Shown: positions 20,028-30,216, counted from the stretch's first letter. The stretch is 64,000 bases of DNA from Gracilaria caudata (GCA_030374735.1 JASCIV010000020.1:1-64000), one strand, 5' to 3'. Numbers and translations: made by a program. Notes: generated from the sequence alone by a model not told the origin.

Positions 20028-22031
20028 CTACCTTGTATCTAAAGCTCCGTTGGTTAATATTAGTTTAACCTTCTCAGGGTCACGCATGCCTACGGCGGCA
20101 ATAGCATCGCTACCATACTCATTGGCAGGTTCTTGGAGAGCCTTGTAGATTTCGGAGTGTGTTGTAGCTAAGCTGACTGCAACAGCTGCACGAGCTCTGT
20201 TCCTCCATCGAACGTTTGTAATCTTTGTCACATGCGGTGGCTGGAGTACTTCCGATGACCCAACAGTACTACCGCCGAACAGCAGAGCATAGAAATTCTT
20301 GACGGATATTGAGAGTGCTTCCACGTCCATACCTGGCACTCTGGACAGAGCCTTTCGTGCTGAAATAGGCGAGGCTTCTTTAGCTTCAGCGAGAAGTCTA
20401 GCTCTTTCAGCGAGTCCACATCTTCGTAACACGATTACGGTGCTCAGCTGAATGTAGTTGTCGATGTGGGTGTCAGCCAGCGAAGTGAGCTGCTCGACTC
20501 TGTTGGAGGCAAAAGAATATGCCATTAAGGGCATTCGCATGGAATCAATGCAATTAGCCAAGAATACCTGTCGTTCTACGGCAGAAAGCTTTCGAGAAGC
20601 CATGCTATTGCATAAAGATTGAAGTGGGTTTAGAATGACCTCCAAAACAGCAGCGATTTGATCTTGACGAGCATTCTCTGGCACCAGACTTGCATCCAGG
20701 GTAGCCATGATTTCGTCTAGACGAGTCATTGATTGGTTCACAGCAGCCGGAGGTGTGAGATCCTCAGAGGGCCCAACTCCAGAGAGTCGAAACGATTCCA
20801 TTTTAGACTTCCACGCTGAAAAGAATCCGTACATAGCTATGGAATGACACTCCATAAGCATCTCTGGGAGAGCCGCATCTTTCCCTAAAAGATGGGACAT
20901 GGTCGTCGCATAGAACTCCAACAGGCTTGCAAGTCGATAAAGAACTACGACAGGCAAAGTCTGCTCCAAAGCTTGCTCAAAACGAATTCGAAATGGTCTA
21001 CAAAGGGCATCAAATACAGTATTAAGCACTTTGAGAGCCAGTTCCTCGTTGTGAGCTCTAGTTGTGTCATCCCCAGAGTTAGCCTCTAAGGTGAACAATC
21101 GACTGGTTAGTTCTTTCTCAGAAGCAAGAGCCTGATGCATCCATGCAAGCATATCATTTGTATATCGCATTGCGTCGTGTGCATGCATTTCGATGGGTCT
21201 GGGCATGCCACCAGGTCCACCCTTCGTAAGTGCGTTCACGAAACGAGTGACTAGAGACGCGCGACGAGCTGAACCAACCTCCTCTGCACAATATCGGAGC
21301 AGCATTGGACGCGCGCGAAGGGCTCGAATAGCTTCTCTCAAGAGGGCAGCTTCTTGCTCGTTCTCCTCCGCATCCACGTCCAGCGTGCCACATCTCGCTT
21401 GCACAAAACGAAAAACTTTTTCGTATGCTTCTTCTTTCTTTGTGGCTGCAAACTCCAACGCTTCCAAGCCAGCCCTTTGATTTCGGGATCGAAGCAAAAA
21501 CCTAGAATCATGATCGATTCGCTCAAGTTTGTGAAGAGCTTCGAGAAACAAAGCGTCTACATCCTCAGATTGCAACGCAGTGGCTTGCTCACCCCGTAAT
21601 ACAAAGCGGTTAAGAAATGAAGTTGATACAGCGGCACGATATTGAGCATCAGAGAGTTTGGCTCGTAGTTGTGAGGTTTGCGATACGACGCTGCTGGCAT
21701 CGCTGCGCGCACCGGACAAGCGCTTGGTGAGAGCATCGACATCCTTCTGCATTTCAGCTATGTGACTTTGCACAGTTTGAAGCTGCCTGTGCGCATCGGA
21801 AAATGCTTCTAGAACAGCCTTGCTGCTCTCAACGGCACGGCGCGCGAGCGTAGGAGCGAGATCGCGACGGGTAGCTGGCGAATTTCTGGTATAGAACGAT
21901 TGAATTTCGCGGATTGCTGCCAGAAGAGCAGGTGATTCAGCTGGGATGGGGGCTTCAAGAAGAGAGCGCATCTTGACAACCGCCCATGATGATGGAGGTT
22001 GGTGCTCGGAGGCATCAGCCGTTGTGGTCAT
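20028..22031 (-). CDS. COG6: conserved oligomeric Golgi complex subunit 6 (COG6)
   Basis: COG6 is a lobe B subunit of the COG tether, which captures retrograde vesicles at the Golgi. The 667 residues match the family's length. The N-terminal coiled coil covers about residues 55-160. The family signature follows at about 265-310 (SARRASLVTRFVNALTKGGPGG, PRPIEMHAHDAMRYTNDMLAWMHQ). The rest is the helical CATCHR-like body. The stop at 20028 overlaps a possible donor (ACAAG|GTAGGC at 20032/20031). A TTACTAAC branch and a TCTAG acceptor sit downstream, with a three-codon exon ending at 19962 (Arg-Ser-Asn-stop). Either end gives almost the same protein. The gene is divergent from TAF5. Confidence 0.92.
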   Translation of the reverse strand: MTTTADASEHQPPSSWAVVKMRSLLEAPIPAESPALLAAIREIQSFYTRNSPATRRDLAPTLARRAVESSKAVLEAFSDAHRQLQTVQSHIAEMQKDVDALTKRLSGARSDASSVVSQTSQLRAKLSDAQYRAAVSTSFLNRFVLRGEQATALQSEDVDALFLEALHKLERIDHDSRFLLRSRNQRAGLEALEFAATKKEEAYEKVFRFVQARCGTLDVDAEENEQEAALLREAIRALRARPMLLRYCAEEVGSARRASLVTRFVNALTKGGPGGMPRPIEMHAHDAMRYTNDMLAWMHQALASEKELTSRLFTLEANSGDDTTRAHNEELALKVLNTVFDALCRPFRIRFEQALEQTLPVVVLYRLASLLEFYATTMSHLLGKDAALPEMLMECHSIAMYGFFSAWKSKMESFRLSGVGPSEDLTPPAAVNQSMTRLDEIMATLDASLVPENARQDQIAAVLEVILNPLQSLCNSMASRKLSAVERQVFLANCIDSMRMPLMAYSFASNRVEQLTSLADTHIDNYIQLSTVIVLRRCGLAERARLLAEAKEASPISARKALSRVPGMDVEALSISVKNFYALLFGGSTVGSSEVLQPPHVTKITNVRWRNRARAAVAVSLATTHSEIYKALQEPANEYGSDAIAAVGMRDPEKVKLILTNGALDTR

Positions 22032-22542
22032 TGTGAATGACCAGTCTCGTCAGTTCGTAACAGGGCTCCCACGAGAAGAAGATCGTCACTACAACATTGA
22101 ACGAAGCAGAGGAACAGGGGGGGAAGGGGGCTAGCTCACCTGAGATTCTCAGACCAAGGTCCCATTCCTCCGAACAAGAACGGGTGTGCGGCACAAGGAG
22201 GTGTGTAAGGCTATGAACGTCTGCACGAAGAGTCGAATCGACTAGCGGACAAACTTGGCGAACCTGCGCGTTCGTGTATGAAAGGTAGAGTTTCTCGGCT
22301 TATTGAATTAAAACGCGCGGTTAGACCAGCGCATTCGTCATCATCAAGACGACGCCAAAGGATCAACCCAACCTACCTCTACAAAGGGACGCGCGCATCC
22401 ATGCTTGCGCTCCGGACGCAGAGTCGTCCTCGCTCACACTCAGGGTTATACAACTCGCCAACGAACCACGCGAGGGCGAATAACATTCTTGAGCAGAGCT
22501 AGTATTTCGCTCACACTTGAATCGCGCTTGGAACAACAGACG
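22032..22542. promoter_or_regulatory. divergent intergenic, COG6 and TAF5
   Basis: About 510 bp between the two start codons; both promoters must lie here. Open frames on the plus strand upstream of 22543 use non-ATG starts and look non-coding. Confidence 0.4.
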
Positions 22543-24888
22543 ATGAATCCTTCTCAAACCCCCCAGCACAGGAGGCCTGTTTCAACCAACCCTGTCGTTG
22601 TTTCTGTTGACCATCATCATCCGCAAGTCACACGCTCTCCGGCACAACCGGTGCCACGCGTCGGTCCCACAGTGACCGTAATAGACGACGGTGACGACGA
22701 AGACTCTGTGCGTGTCAATGCCGCTGAGAAAGTCGCTTCGGACTACCTCCGCAAGCATGGGTACGTAGTGCCAGAGGGCAACGTCACGATTTCTCCCGAG
22801 ACCGCCGTGAACGACCTTGCCATTGACCACGCAGAGGTTGACGACGAGCACCGCAACACCCTCGTGATGCTCCAGCGCCCCGAGCTTGTGGCGGCTCAAG
22901 ATACCAGGCGCTTTGAGGAGAGCTACTGTGAGCTTCGCGACTGGGTGGATGGGAGCCTAGATATCTACAAAGCCGAGTTTCACGCTTTGCTCTATCCGCT
23001 CCTGGTGCATTGCTTCTTGCAGATGATTAAATTGAAGGCAACGGCTGCAGCCAGAGCGTTCCTGTCGCGCTGTTCAGCCGAGTTTCGTGAAGGTACCGCT
23101 TCTCAGCGTCGGGAGCTGATCTCTCTCTCCGGAATTGCAACACCACAGCACTTGGAAGAAAATGAAGTCTCTAATCTCTTTCTGAAGAATCGATACGAAG
23201 TACATCTGTCACAGTACGCTTTCGAACTTCTCATGGCATTTCTCAGCGATGATCCTAGACGAGTAGTTCTGGTACGCATACTTAACATGCACCTTGCAGT
23301 AAGAATTGACGAAGGAATTGAAGCGTCGCGCACGGGCGGACTCATTGTGAAGGCGAAAGAAGACCGAGCAGTTGAGTCGGGATTTGTGCCTTCTAAAGAT
23401 CGGAATGCTCTGTTGCGTACGGACGTCTTGTGGGGTCGATTACGCCCTGAACACTACTTAATACCAGACGAGGATGACGCTGCTACGAAGAACCAGAAGA
23501 ACAAACAAAAACCCACTGTAGATAAAGCCAAGCAGTCAAACGAGGCAAAGGGCAAAGCGGACGCACCCAAAAAGGATGTCAGTGAAGAGGAAGAAGAACC
23601 AGCAGTTCGGGAGGATGGGACTCTCACAAGGTCAAGAATCCCGCTAAAGAAGTATCGTGTGGGTTCAAGGGGCGTCGAAACGCCTTTGGATCGAAAAAAC
23701 CGTGCAAAGCTGTATGATGTAGTTACATCGCAGAGCAGTTGCGATGAACTTGCCATTTTGTGTTATACGTTTACAAATACTCATGAGGACGGTCTTAATT
23801 GTTCGGCTTCTTCAGACGATGGTTCTTTAGTGGTGGCGGGATTTGGTGACTCATCTTTGCGAATATGGGACGCAAAGAGACCAAGCGCAGAAAATGGAGG
23901 ATGTGGGATGGCAGGGGACGGGACGGATCGGCTTATTGGACACTCAGGACCTGTGTATACCGTAGACTGGACTAAATGTGGACGTTTCGTCCTGAGTGGA
24001 TCCGAAGACGGGAGTATACGATTGTGGTCTGCTGACTACCGAAGGGACATTTTTTCCTACAAGGGGCATAACTATCCTGTGTGGAGTGCGGCTTTTTCTC
24101 CCCTTGACCATTACTTTGTCAGTGGTGGGCACGATCGCACAGCACGAGTGTGGAGCACAGACTGCCTGGTACCGCTGAGGATTTTTGCGGGGCATCTAGC
24201 AGATGTGGATTGCGTGCGATGGCATCCTAACTGTAACTATGTGGCGACCGGATCAAGCGACCGCACTGCGCGACTATGGGACGTGCGGGACGGGAAGTGT
24301 GTTCGTGTTTTCGGAACGCATCGTGGTACCGTTCATACTCTGGCGTTTTCCCCTGACGGGCGTACACTGGCGTGTGGTGGGGACGCAGATACAATTGATA
24401 TCTGGGATATAGCCAGTGGGAAACGGATGCGTCGCCTAAGCGGGCACTCGTCCACGGTGTGGTCTCTCGATTACTCGCGACAGGGAGCAATTCTGGCGTC
24501 TGGAGGTGCGGATTGCAAGGTATGCGTGTGGCGAGCAACAGATTGGTCGAGCGTTATCCACCCGACCGAGGACGACACGGGACAGAACGGAAACGCGCAG
24601 CACGGGGAGATTGCAAACGGGAAGAAAAGCGGCGACGGCGTGGATGCAGACGGGGACGTGCGAATGGGAGGGGATGGGAATGGCAAGGCGGACGACGACG
24701 AGGGCAGGGATAAGGATGCGGACGAAGGGGAGGAGGAGCGAAAAGAGGCGGTGAGAAAGCGCGCGGAGCAACAGAAGGCGAGTGGTTCGGCGTTGATGGA
24801 AGCGTTTGAGACGAAAGAAACGCCAATACACTCTGTGAAGTTCACGCGCAAGAACGTGCTGGTGGCGATCGGCAGCTTCCGTGCATAG
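22543..24888 (+). CDS. TAF5: TFIID subunit 5 (TAF5)
   Basis: TAF5 is a scaffold of TFIID and, in many organisms, of SAGA. The protein has 781 residues from the ATG at 22543 (MNPSQTPQHRRP). A LisH-like segment (DYLRKHGYVV) lies at about 65. The TAF5 N-terminal helical domain runs from about 120 to 250 (FEESYCELRDWVDGSLDIYKAE, LLYPLLVHCFL). Six WD40 repeats follow from about 420 to 670, with clear GH...WD signatures (GHSGPVYTVDW, GHNYPVWSAAF, GHLADVDCVRW, GHSSTVWSLDY). An acidic Gly/Asp-rich insert of about 60 residues sits before the last strand (TPIHSVKFTRKNVLVAIGSF), matching the family's C-terminus. The insert length is unusual. Confidence 0.93.
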   Translation: MNPSQTPQHRRPVSTNPVVVSVDHHHPQVTRSPAQPVPRVGPTVTVIDDGDDEDSVRVNAAEKVASDYLRKHGYVVPEGNVTISPETAVNDLAIDHAEVDDEHRNTLVMLQRPELVAAQDTRRFEESYCELRDWVDGSLDIYKAEFHALLYPLLVHCFLQMIKLKATAAARAFLSRCSAEFREGTASQRRELISLSGIATPQHLEENEVSNLFLKNRYEVHLSQYAFELLMAFLSDDPRRVVLVRILNMHLAVRIDEGIEASRTGGLIVKAKEDRAVESGFVPSKDRNALLRTDVLWGRLRPEHYLIPDEDDAATKNQKNKQKPTVDKAKQSNEAKGKADAPKKDVSEEEEEPAVREDGTLTRSRIPLKKYRVGSRGVETPLDRKNRAKLYDVVTSQSSCDELAILCYTFTNTHEDGLNCSASSDDGSLVVAGFGDSSLRIWDAKRPSAENGGCGMAGDGTDRLIGHSGPVYTVDWTKCGRFVLSGSEDGSIRLWSADYRRDIFSYKGHNYPVWSAAFSPLDHYFVSGGHDRTARVWSTDCLVPLRIFAGHLADVDCVRWHPNCNYVATGSSDRTARLWDVRDGKCVRVFGTHRGTVHTLAFSPDGRTLACGGDADTIDIWDIASGKRMRRLSGHSSTVWSLDYSRQGAILASGGADCKVCVWRATDWSSVIHPTEDDTGQNGNAQHGEIANGKKSGDGVDADGDVRMGGDGNGKADDDEGRDKDADEGEEERKEAVRKRAEQQKASGSALMEAFETKETPIHSVKFTRKNVLVAIGSFRA

Positions 24889-25286
24889 CGGCGTGGACAC
24901 GTGGCGTGCACGTGGCGCGGCACGGAGAGCTGGTCACACGGGACCGTGCGTGAACGGGTGCGTTCCATGACATGCTGTGCTGCGCGCTGGTCACGTTTGC
25001 TGCGTGCGCTTTTGCTTCAGGTGTCCAACGTCAGCGCAGTGTGTCTCGCTCGGCGCATTCGCCCCTCGTGCCCCGCTTCCTTATGCCGCTCTGGAGCCCG
25101 GTACTGGCCGTTTTGCCCCTCCGCCGCTTGTAACCGATCGCTGCGCGAGACCAACCAAACCCCACCGCAGCCCCAGCCCGGCTTGCTATCCTCCTTGTCC
25201 ATCGTCTCGCTCGGCGAGACGCTCTATTCCTACGCTCCACTTTCGAACTCTCTGCCCCCCACCGCTTCTCTCTACTTGTCGCCGAG
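24889..25286. other. intergenic with pyrimidine-rich leader
   Basis: About 400 bp between TAF5 and the V-ATPase gene. Sequence from about 25120 to 25280 is CT- and CCCC-rich, consistent with a promoter and 5' leader. No gene is supported. Confidence 0.4.
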
Positions 25287-27875
25287 ATGGGTGCCCTCTT
25301 CCGCTCCGAGGATATGACGCTGCTGCGTCTCTACTTCGAGCGCGGCGCCGCTCATGCTACCGTTGACGAGCTCGGCAAGCTCGGAATTGTCCAATTCAAG
25401 GATCTTAACCCGGAGCAGTCCGCCTTCCAGCGTTCCTTCTCCGCTGACGTTCGTCGTTGCGATGACATGCAACGCCGAATCCGTTTCCTCGTTGCCCAGA
25501 TCGAGAATGACCCGTATCTCACTGTTCCTGATATGCGTATCCCAAAGGATATCTACGAAAGTAATGCGTTTGGTCTTCGTCTCGACAAGCTGGACGATGT
25601 GCTCTCCGCGCATGAGACTAGTCTTCTCCAAATGAATTCTCATTGGGATACTCTCAATGTTCAGCGTAACGAACTTGTTGAGCTCCGCTACGTGCTGGAG
25701 AAGGGTACCGACTTCTTCCAAACCGCTCCGCGAGTGCAGCAGGCAAGTTACGGAACGCTGGGTCTGTTGCATCCGTCTATGGACGCGAACGATTTGTACT
25801 CTCCTATTGCTGCGCCTACGCTTCTTGATGATGCTCCAAACGCTGGCACTGGACTTTCGCCGGCGGGCACTGGCTCGCTTTTGTCCTACTTTGCGGGTGT
25901 CATTGAGAAGTCGAAGGTTCCGAGCTTCGAGTTGGTGCTTTTCCGCGCTACGCGCGGTAACTGCTTCGTGCGCTTCGCCGAGATTCCAGAGCCACTCATA
26001 GATCCGGCTACTGGAGCGAATGTCGTGAAGTGCGCTTTCATGATATTCTTCTCTGGTACCCAAGTGAAGGCAAAAGTGTCCAAAATCTGCAGTGCTTTCT
26101 CGGCCAATCTTTACAACTTCCCCGAGTCGTATGAAGAGCAAACGAAGACTTATCAGGAATGCCTCGACAGACTTCAGGACCTTCAGACTGTGATTTCTAC
26201 CACCACCGAACATCGTCGTACGGTTCTTTCGGAGATTGCGAAGGCTTTGCCGCTTTGGGACGAGAAAGTGAGACGAGAGAAGGCCATCTTCCATACGCTT
26301 AACACGCTCAACTTTGACACTAGTAATGCCTTGTACTATGCCGAGGTATGGTCTCCTACCTACGCTCTGGAGGACGTGAGAACTGCCTTGAACGCCGGTC
26401 GTCAAAGGTCTCAGGCCCAAGTGCCGTCCATTTTGGAGGAGCGTCCCAAGGCTAAGGAGATTCCACCAACATACTACCGAATCAATCGGTTCACTTCTGT
26501 GTTCCAGGGTATTGTAGAATCCTATGGAGTTGCTGAGTACAAGGAAGTGAATCCTGCACCATTTGCGGTGATCACGTTCCCCTTCTTGTTTGCTGTCATG
26601 TTTGGAGATATTGGTCACGGTTTCCTCATGTTTGCCTTCGCTGCTTATGTTGTCATGAATGAGAAACGTATGGTTCGCAGAAAGCTTGGTGAGTTTATGC
26701 AGACTTGTTATGACGGCCGATACATGCTTCTGCTTATGGGAGCTTTCTCCATATTTACAGGGTTCATTTACAACGAGTTCTTTGCTGTTCCATTGAACCT
26801 GTTTGGTTCACGTTGGAAGTTCACGGATGCATCCTCAATGGCTTGTGGAATTGACAATTGCGCCATTCCCGGTGATGTCAGAGCCCCGATTGAACCGTAT
26901 CCTATGGGTTTCGACCCTGTATGGAAAGGTAGCGCGAACGGTTTACTATTTTTCAATTCTTACAAGATGAAGCTCTCCATTGTCTTGGGTGTCTGTCAGA
27001 TGGTTTTGGGTATTTGCATGTCGTATCTCAATGCTAAGCACTTCAAGCATCCGCTTGATGTGTGGCATGTTTTCGTCCCGCAAATGATCTTCATGAATGC
27101 CATTTTCGGATATCTTGTGATCTTGATCATTTTGAAATGGGCGATTGACTGGGATTCACCAGCCTGTACTTCTGATCCGAACTGCCTTGCTCCCGATCTT
27201 AAGACGGTTCTTATTGGAATGTTCATGTCTCCAGGTAACCTACCAGAAGTCGGAAGACTTTTCCCTGGCCAGAACACAGTACAACTTGTCCTCCTTGGAG
27301 CTGCTCTTATCGCGGTGCCGTGGATGCTCCTCCCGAAGCCGTTGATTCTCCTAGCGAGGCACAATGCAAAGAAAAAGGATGAATACAGGCCTCTAGTAGA
27401 CGAAGGAGAAGGCAGCGATTTATTGTCTTCAACCGCCGGTGGAATGGATACCTCGGCCGAGGTAGAAGCTGAAGCTGATGCGCATGACGAAGATGAAGAG
27501 TTCGACTTCGCCAACCTCTTCGTGAACCAAATGATTCACACTATTGAGTTTGTGCTTGGTGCTGTCAGTAACACAGCAAGCTATCTTCGTCTCTGGGCGC
27601 TGTCACTTGCACATGCAGAACTGTCTGATGTGTTCCTAGAGAAATTGTTGTACATGTCGATCGAGTCTGGTAGCTCAGTTTTGATGATTGTTGGGTTCTT
27701 TATGTGGATTGGACTAACAATCGGAGTGCTCATGTTCATGGAGTCTCTTAGCGCTTTCTTGCATGCTCTACGTCTACATTGGGTAGAGTTCCAGAACAAA
27801 TTCTACAACCTGCACGGGAGCGGCCTGAAGTTTATCGCTTTTGACTATGAAGCGATCCGCGAAGCGGAAGAGTAA
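25287..27875 (+). CDS. V-type proton ATPase subunit a (V0)
   Basis: Subunit a anchors the V-ATPase stator and forms the two proton half-channels of the membrane V0 sector, acidifying vacuoles and Golgi or endosomal compartments. The 862 residues match the family. The cytosolic N-terminal domain opens with the diagnostic FRSEDMTLLRLYF and continues as paired helices to about 395. The membrane domain follows (FPFLFAVMFGDIGHGFLMF, then repeated segments). The motif YLRLWALSLAHAEL near residue 770 contains the arginine essential for proton transfer. A long acidic loop (SAEVEAEADAHDEDEEFDF) precedes it. Single exon; the start is the ATG just before the conserved MGALFRSED. Confidence 0.96.
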   Translation: MGALFRSEDMTLLRLYFERGAAHATVDELGKLGIVQFKDLNPEQSAFQRSFSADVRRCDDMQRRIRFLVAQIENDPYLTVPDMRIPKDIYESNAFGLRLDKLDDVLSAHETSLLQMNSHWDTLNVQRNELVELRYVLEKGTDFFQTAPRVQQASYGTLGLLHPSMDANDLYSPIAAPTLLDDAPNAGTGLSPAGTGSLLSYFAGVIEKSKVPSFELVLFRATRGNCFVRFAEIPEPLIDPATGANVVKCAFMIFFSGTQVKAKVSKICSAFSANLYNFPESYEEQTKTYQECLDRLQDLQTVISTTTEHRRTVLSEIAKALPLWDEKVRREKAIFHTLNTLNFDTSNALYYAEVWSPTYALEDVRTALNAGRQRSQAQVPSILEERPKAKEIPPTYYRINRFTSVFQGIVESYGVAEYKEVNPAPFAVITFPFLFAVMFGDIGHGFLMFAFAAYVVMNEKRMVRRKLGEFMQTCYDGRYMLLLMGAFSIFTGFIYNEFFAVPLNLFGSRWKFTDASSMACGIDNCAIPGDVRAPIEPYPMGFDPVWKGSANGLLFFNSYKMKLSIVLGVCQMVLGICMSYLNAKHFKHPLDVWHVFVPQMIFMNAIFGYLVILIILKWAIDWDSPACTSDPNCLAPDLKTVLIGMFMSPGNLPEVGRLFPGQNTVQLVLLGAALIAVPWMLLPKPLILLARHNAKKKDEYRPLVDEGEGSDLLSSTAGGMDTSAEVEAEADAHDEDEEFDFANLFVNQMIHTIEFVLGAVSNTASYLRLWALSLAHAELSDVFLEKLLYMSIESGSSVLMIVGFFMWIGLTIGVLMFMESLSAFLHALRLHWVEFQNKFYNLHGSGLKFIAFDYEAIREAEE

Positions 27876-28094
27876 GTCTACCTACTAACCTGACGCAGAG
27901 CACAAGGATTGCTTAGAATTTTTAGGCACACGTAACGTTCAACTGTTAAACTAAATCATTACATGTCATGGTTCCGCCTGTATACCTGCAATTCCGGAGA
28001 GGCATATCGAGAGCCTAGTTCGCACACTTTTTTTACTTTTCGTGCAGTAAAGTCAGAATTCCAGATTGAGAAAACTAAACAACTGAGTCTTGAC

Positions 28095-28649
28095 CTATCT
28101 TCTTGTGCGAGGACATGTGCTTGTCGCCGATTTCGGAATGAGGACACCACTGTAAAACGAAAAGGCACCCTTTCCTCCCGACTGATTGTTCTTGTTCTCC
28201 TCGCCTGCGAGTCTTTTGCCGGCCTCCATACGGTCACGGAGTGCTTGGAAACCGGTATTCTTGATGCGGTCGAAGAAACCTTTGAACTGTCCCATGACTT
28301 CGCTGTCTTCCGTCGGGGGACTTAGAAACCTTTCATGTGGCTTACCAAGCGCCCATGCTTTGAAGTTGGGATAAATTGTGGCCCCGCAAATCCAGTCGCG
28401 TTTCACTTTGGAATAAAAGAAAGGAACGCCGTTACAAACCCCATCTTTGTCTAATCGCTGTAGCAACCGTAGATTGTCATCGTTGTACCAGACTTCAAAT
28501 TTTCGTAATGTCATGCCCGTTTCTTCTTCAAGTTGTTTCATTAAAGGTTCCATAAGATCACAATGTGTGCATTCGACGCCATAGAAGTAGAGAAGAGGGC
28601 TCCTCTCCTTCCTGGGTGCGTTTTTGGAGCGATTGAACAACCACCACAT
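28095..28649 (-). CDS. thioredoxin-fold protein with CTHC motif
   Basis: From the ATG at 28649 (MWWLFNRSKNA) the protein has 184 residues. A thioredoxin-like core is seen. Strand LLYFYGVECTHC carries a CxxC pair (CTHC, about residues 29-32) at the start of a helix (LMEPLMKQLEEETG). Further on, GVPFFY supplies the expected cis-proline. The active-site spacing is unlike classic thioredoxin (WCGPC), so redox potential and partner are unknown. The C-terminus is basic and disordered. A longer start at 28736 adds 29 unlike residues. It converges with the V-ATPase gene. Confidence 0.6.
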   Translation of the reverse strand: MWWLFNRSKNAPRKERSPLLYFYGVECTHCDLMEPLMKQLEEETGMTLRKFEVWYNDDNLRLLQRLDKDGVCNGVPFFYSKVKRDWICGATIYPNFKAWALGKPHERFLSPPTEDSEVMGQFKGFFDRIKNTGFQALRDRMEAGKRLAGEENKNNQSGGKGAFSFYSGVLIPKSATSTCPRTRR

Positions 28650-29107
28650 TGTATCATCAACGCACGGAAACCTTGCAATCAAAGCAACTGATTCCTTTCT
28701 CGTCCAAATGGAACGCAGTGCGAACGGGATTTTCACGAAACAAGATGATTTGATGGTCGGAGGAGTACAAAGTGTATCTCGTAGTCAGCGAAGACGAGGA
28801 GCTTTGGAAAAGGATCACGCGCTGCTGCGGGCAAATCTCGCGACCGGTTTCACATGTGCAGCTTTGGTTGACTTTTGTCGGTTGCGCACGCGCCTCTGTT
28901 CGAGATGTGTTACACATAACATGTGTACACGTGACAATCAAACCGTGACGTCACAGTGTAAGCCAAGCTGTATAACATAAACCTTCGAGAACGATGGATC
29001 GTAATGTTATACAGTCGGCCATCGTGCACCTGGCGCGACTGAATTCTCACGCTTCGCCGAAGAGGTCGACCAGGAAACGCGCTTTCACACACACCCGGCG
29101 AAGCGAA

Positions 29108-29275
29108 ATGCCGTCTTCAGAGGGCGCAAAGGTAATCGCTCCTCCCGCATTGCTCCCCTTTCTCGCAGGCTCTTTGGTGCTCGTTCTCGGTCTTTTCCTC
29201 CCCTTGGTAAAACCCATTCTACGACACGTTATCTTCCCGAAGCAATCATCGTCGCGGCACGACGCCTCCAACTGA
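29108..29275 (+). CDS. small single-pass membrane protein
   Basis: A 55-residue ORF (MPSSEGAKVIAPPALLPF) with one strong hydrophobic segment at about residues 17-36 and a basic C-terminus (RHVIFPKQSSSRHDASN). An in-frame upstream ATG at 28994 would add 38 basic residues. Its TGA (29273-29275) overlaps by one base the ATG of the UROS-like gene. It may be a real microprotein on a shared transcript or a coding-like upstream ORF. No family is recognised. Confidence 0.4.
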   Translation: MPSSEGAKVIAPPALLPFLAGSLVLVLGLFLPLVKPILRHVIFPKQSSSRHDASN

Positions 29276-30216
29276 TGTTGGCCTTCGCAACTTGCTCATC
29301 AGCTTATTCTCCTCATCGAAGCTGGAGAGCTTCGCTTAGTCCTTTGCAGGATCGTCGAGTGCTCGTGGCTGCTTCGAAAACATACGCGGCACGGATTTGT
29401 CCTCATCTTATTGGAAACAACGCTCGTCCAATTCACGCGCCGCTGATTTCCAACAAATCGCTTCCAGACTCAGAACTTTCCGACTTAGAAGAGGCGATCT
29501 TGAGACTCAGCGATTATGACATAGTTACTTTTATCTCCCCAACAGCCATTAAGACATTCGCGCGGAAGCTGAGAGCCATATGTGAGCAGGATGAGCAGGG
29601 TCTTTTGATGCTCCGTGCTTCCGGCATACGTATGGCGACGCTCGGTGCAAATGGAATATTCTTGAAAGAGTTCCTGGGAGTCACACCTGACATCCTTCCG
29701 CCAGACCCTTCCCTGGCAGGTCTTGCTAACTACCTTGCCAATGACCAAGCTCTACGCGGCGCTCGAGTGCTTTGCCCAGTATCGAAGTTTGTTGGTGCGG
29801 CAGAACCGCCAGCGATTCCAGACTTTATCGCTCGATTGGCGAGCGCTGGATTCGAAGTCAGTACCGTACTGGCGTATAAATCTATGCCAATCGAAAAAGG
29901 GAAAGTGTGTCTGGAGTTGAAGCTTTTGCTCGATGGTAACATTGATGCCCTGCTTATTTCAAACCACGCTGAAGCCAGCGCACTCTGGGCATTGTTGTCG
30001 GAACCAGAACGTGAAGCACTTCTCAGTCAAGTACAGGAAGGCAATACTTTGATCATAGCTCATGGCTCGGACACAGCAACTGCTGCCGCCCAATTTCTTG
30101 ATGTTCGGAATGTAACTACACTGCAGGATTGGTCTTCTTACCAAGCAGTCGTACATGCTTTGGAAGAGAAATTTATGGACGTCCATTCGGAAAATGGTCT
30201 ACTGTTGCCGTCTTGA
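29275..30216 (+). CDS. uroporphyrinogen-III synthase-like protein (HemD/UROS)
   Basis: UROS closes and inverts ring D of hydroxymethylbilane to give uroporphyrinogen III, the precursor of heme, chlorophyll and bilins. This 313-residue protein shows the two-lobed HemD pattern. After an Ala/Ser/Arg-rich N-terminus with an early Phe (MLAFATCSSAYSP, transit-like) come RRVLVAASKTYAARI and DYDIVTFISPTAIKTF. Then come RMATLGANG, ARVLCPVSKF, AGFEVSTVLAYKS and DALLISNHAEASAL, ending with LIIAHGSDTATAA. UROS is weakly conserved in sequence, so the call rests on motif order and length. Plastid location fits bilin production for the phycobilisome. Confidence 0.72.
   Translation: MLAFATCSSAYSPHRSWRASLSPLQDRRVLVAASKTYAARICPHLIGNNARPIHAPLISNKSLPDSELSDLEEAILRLSDYDIVTFISPTAIKTFARKLRAICEQDEQGLLMLRASGIRMATLGANGIFLKEFLGVTPDILPPDPSLAGLANYLANDQALRGARVLCPVSKFVGAAEPPAIPDFIARLASAGFEVSTVLAYKSMPIEKGKVCLELKLLLDGNIDALLISNHAEASALWALLSEPEREALLSQVQEGNTLIIAHGSDTATAAAQFLDVRNVTTLQDWSSYQAVVHALEEKFMDVHSENGLLLPS

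Noticed and set aside
25272..26618. 448-codon minus-strand frame
   Set aside because: It is antisense to the highly conserved V-ATPase subunit a and has no family features. Codon bias of the real gene keeps the frame open.
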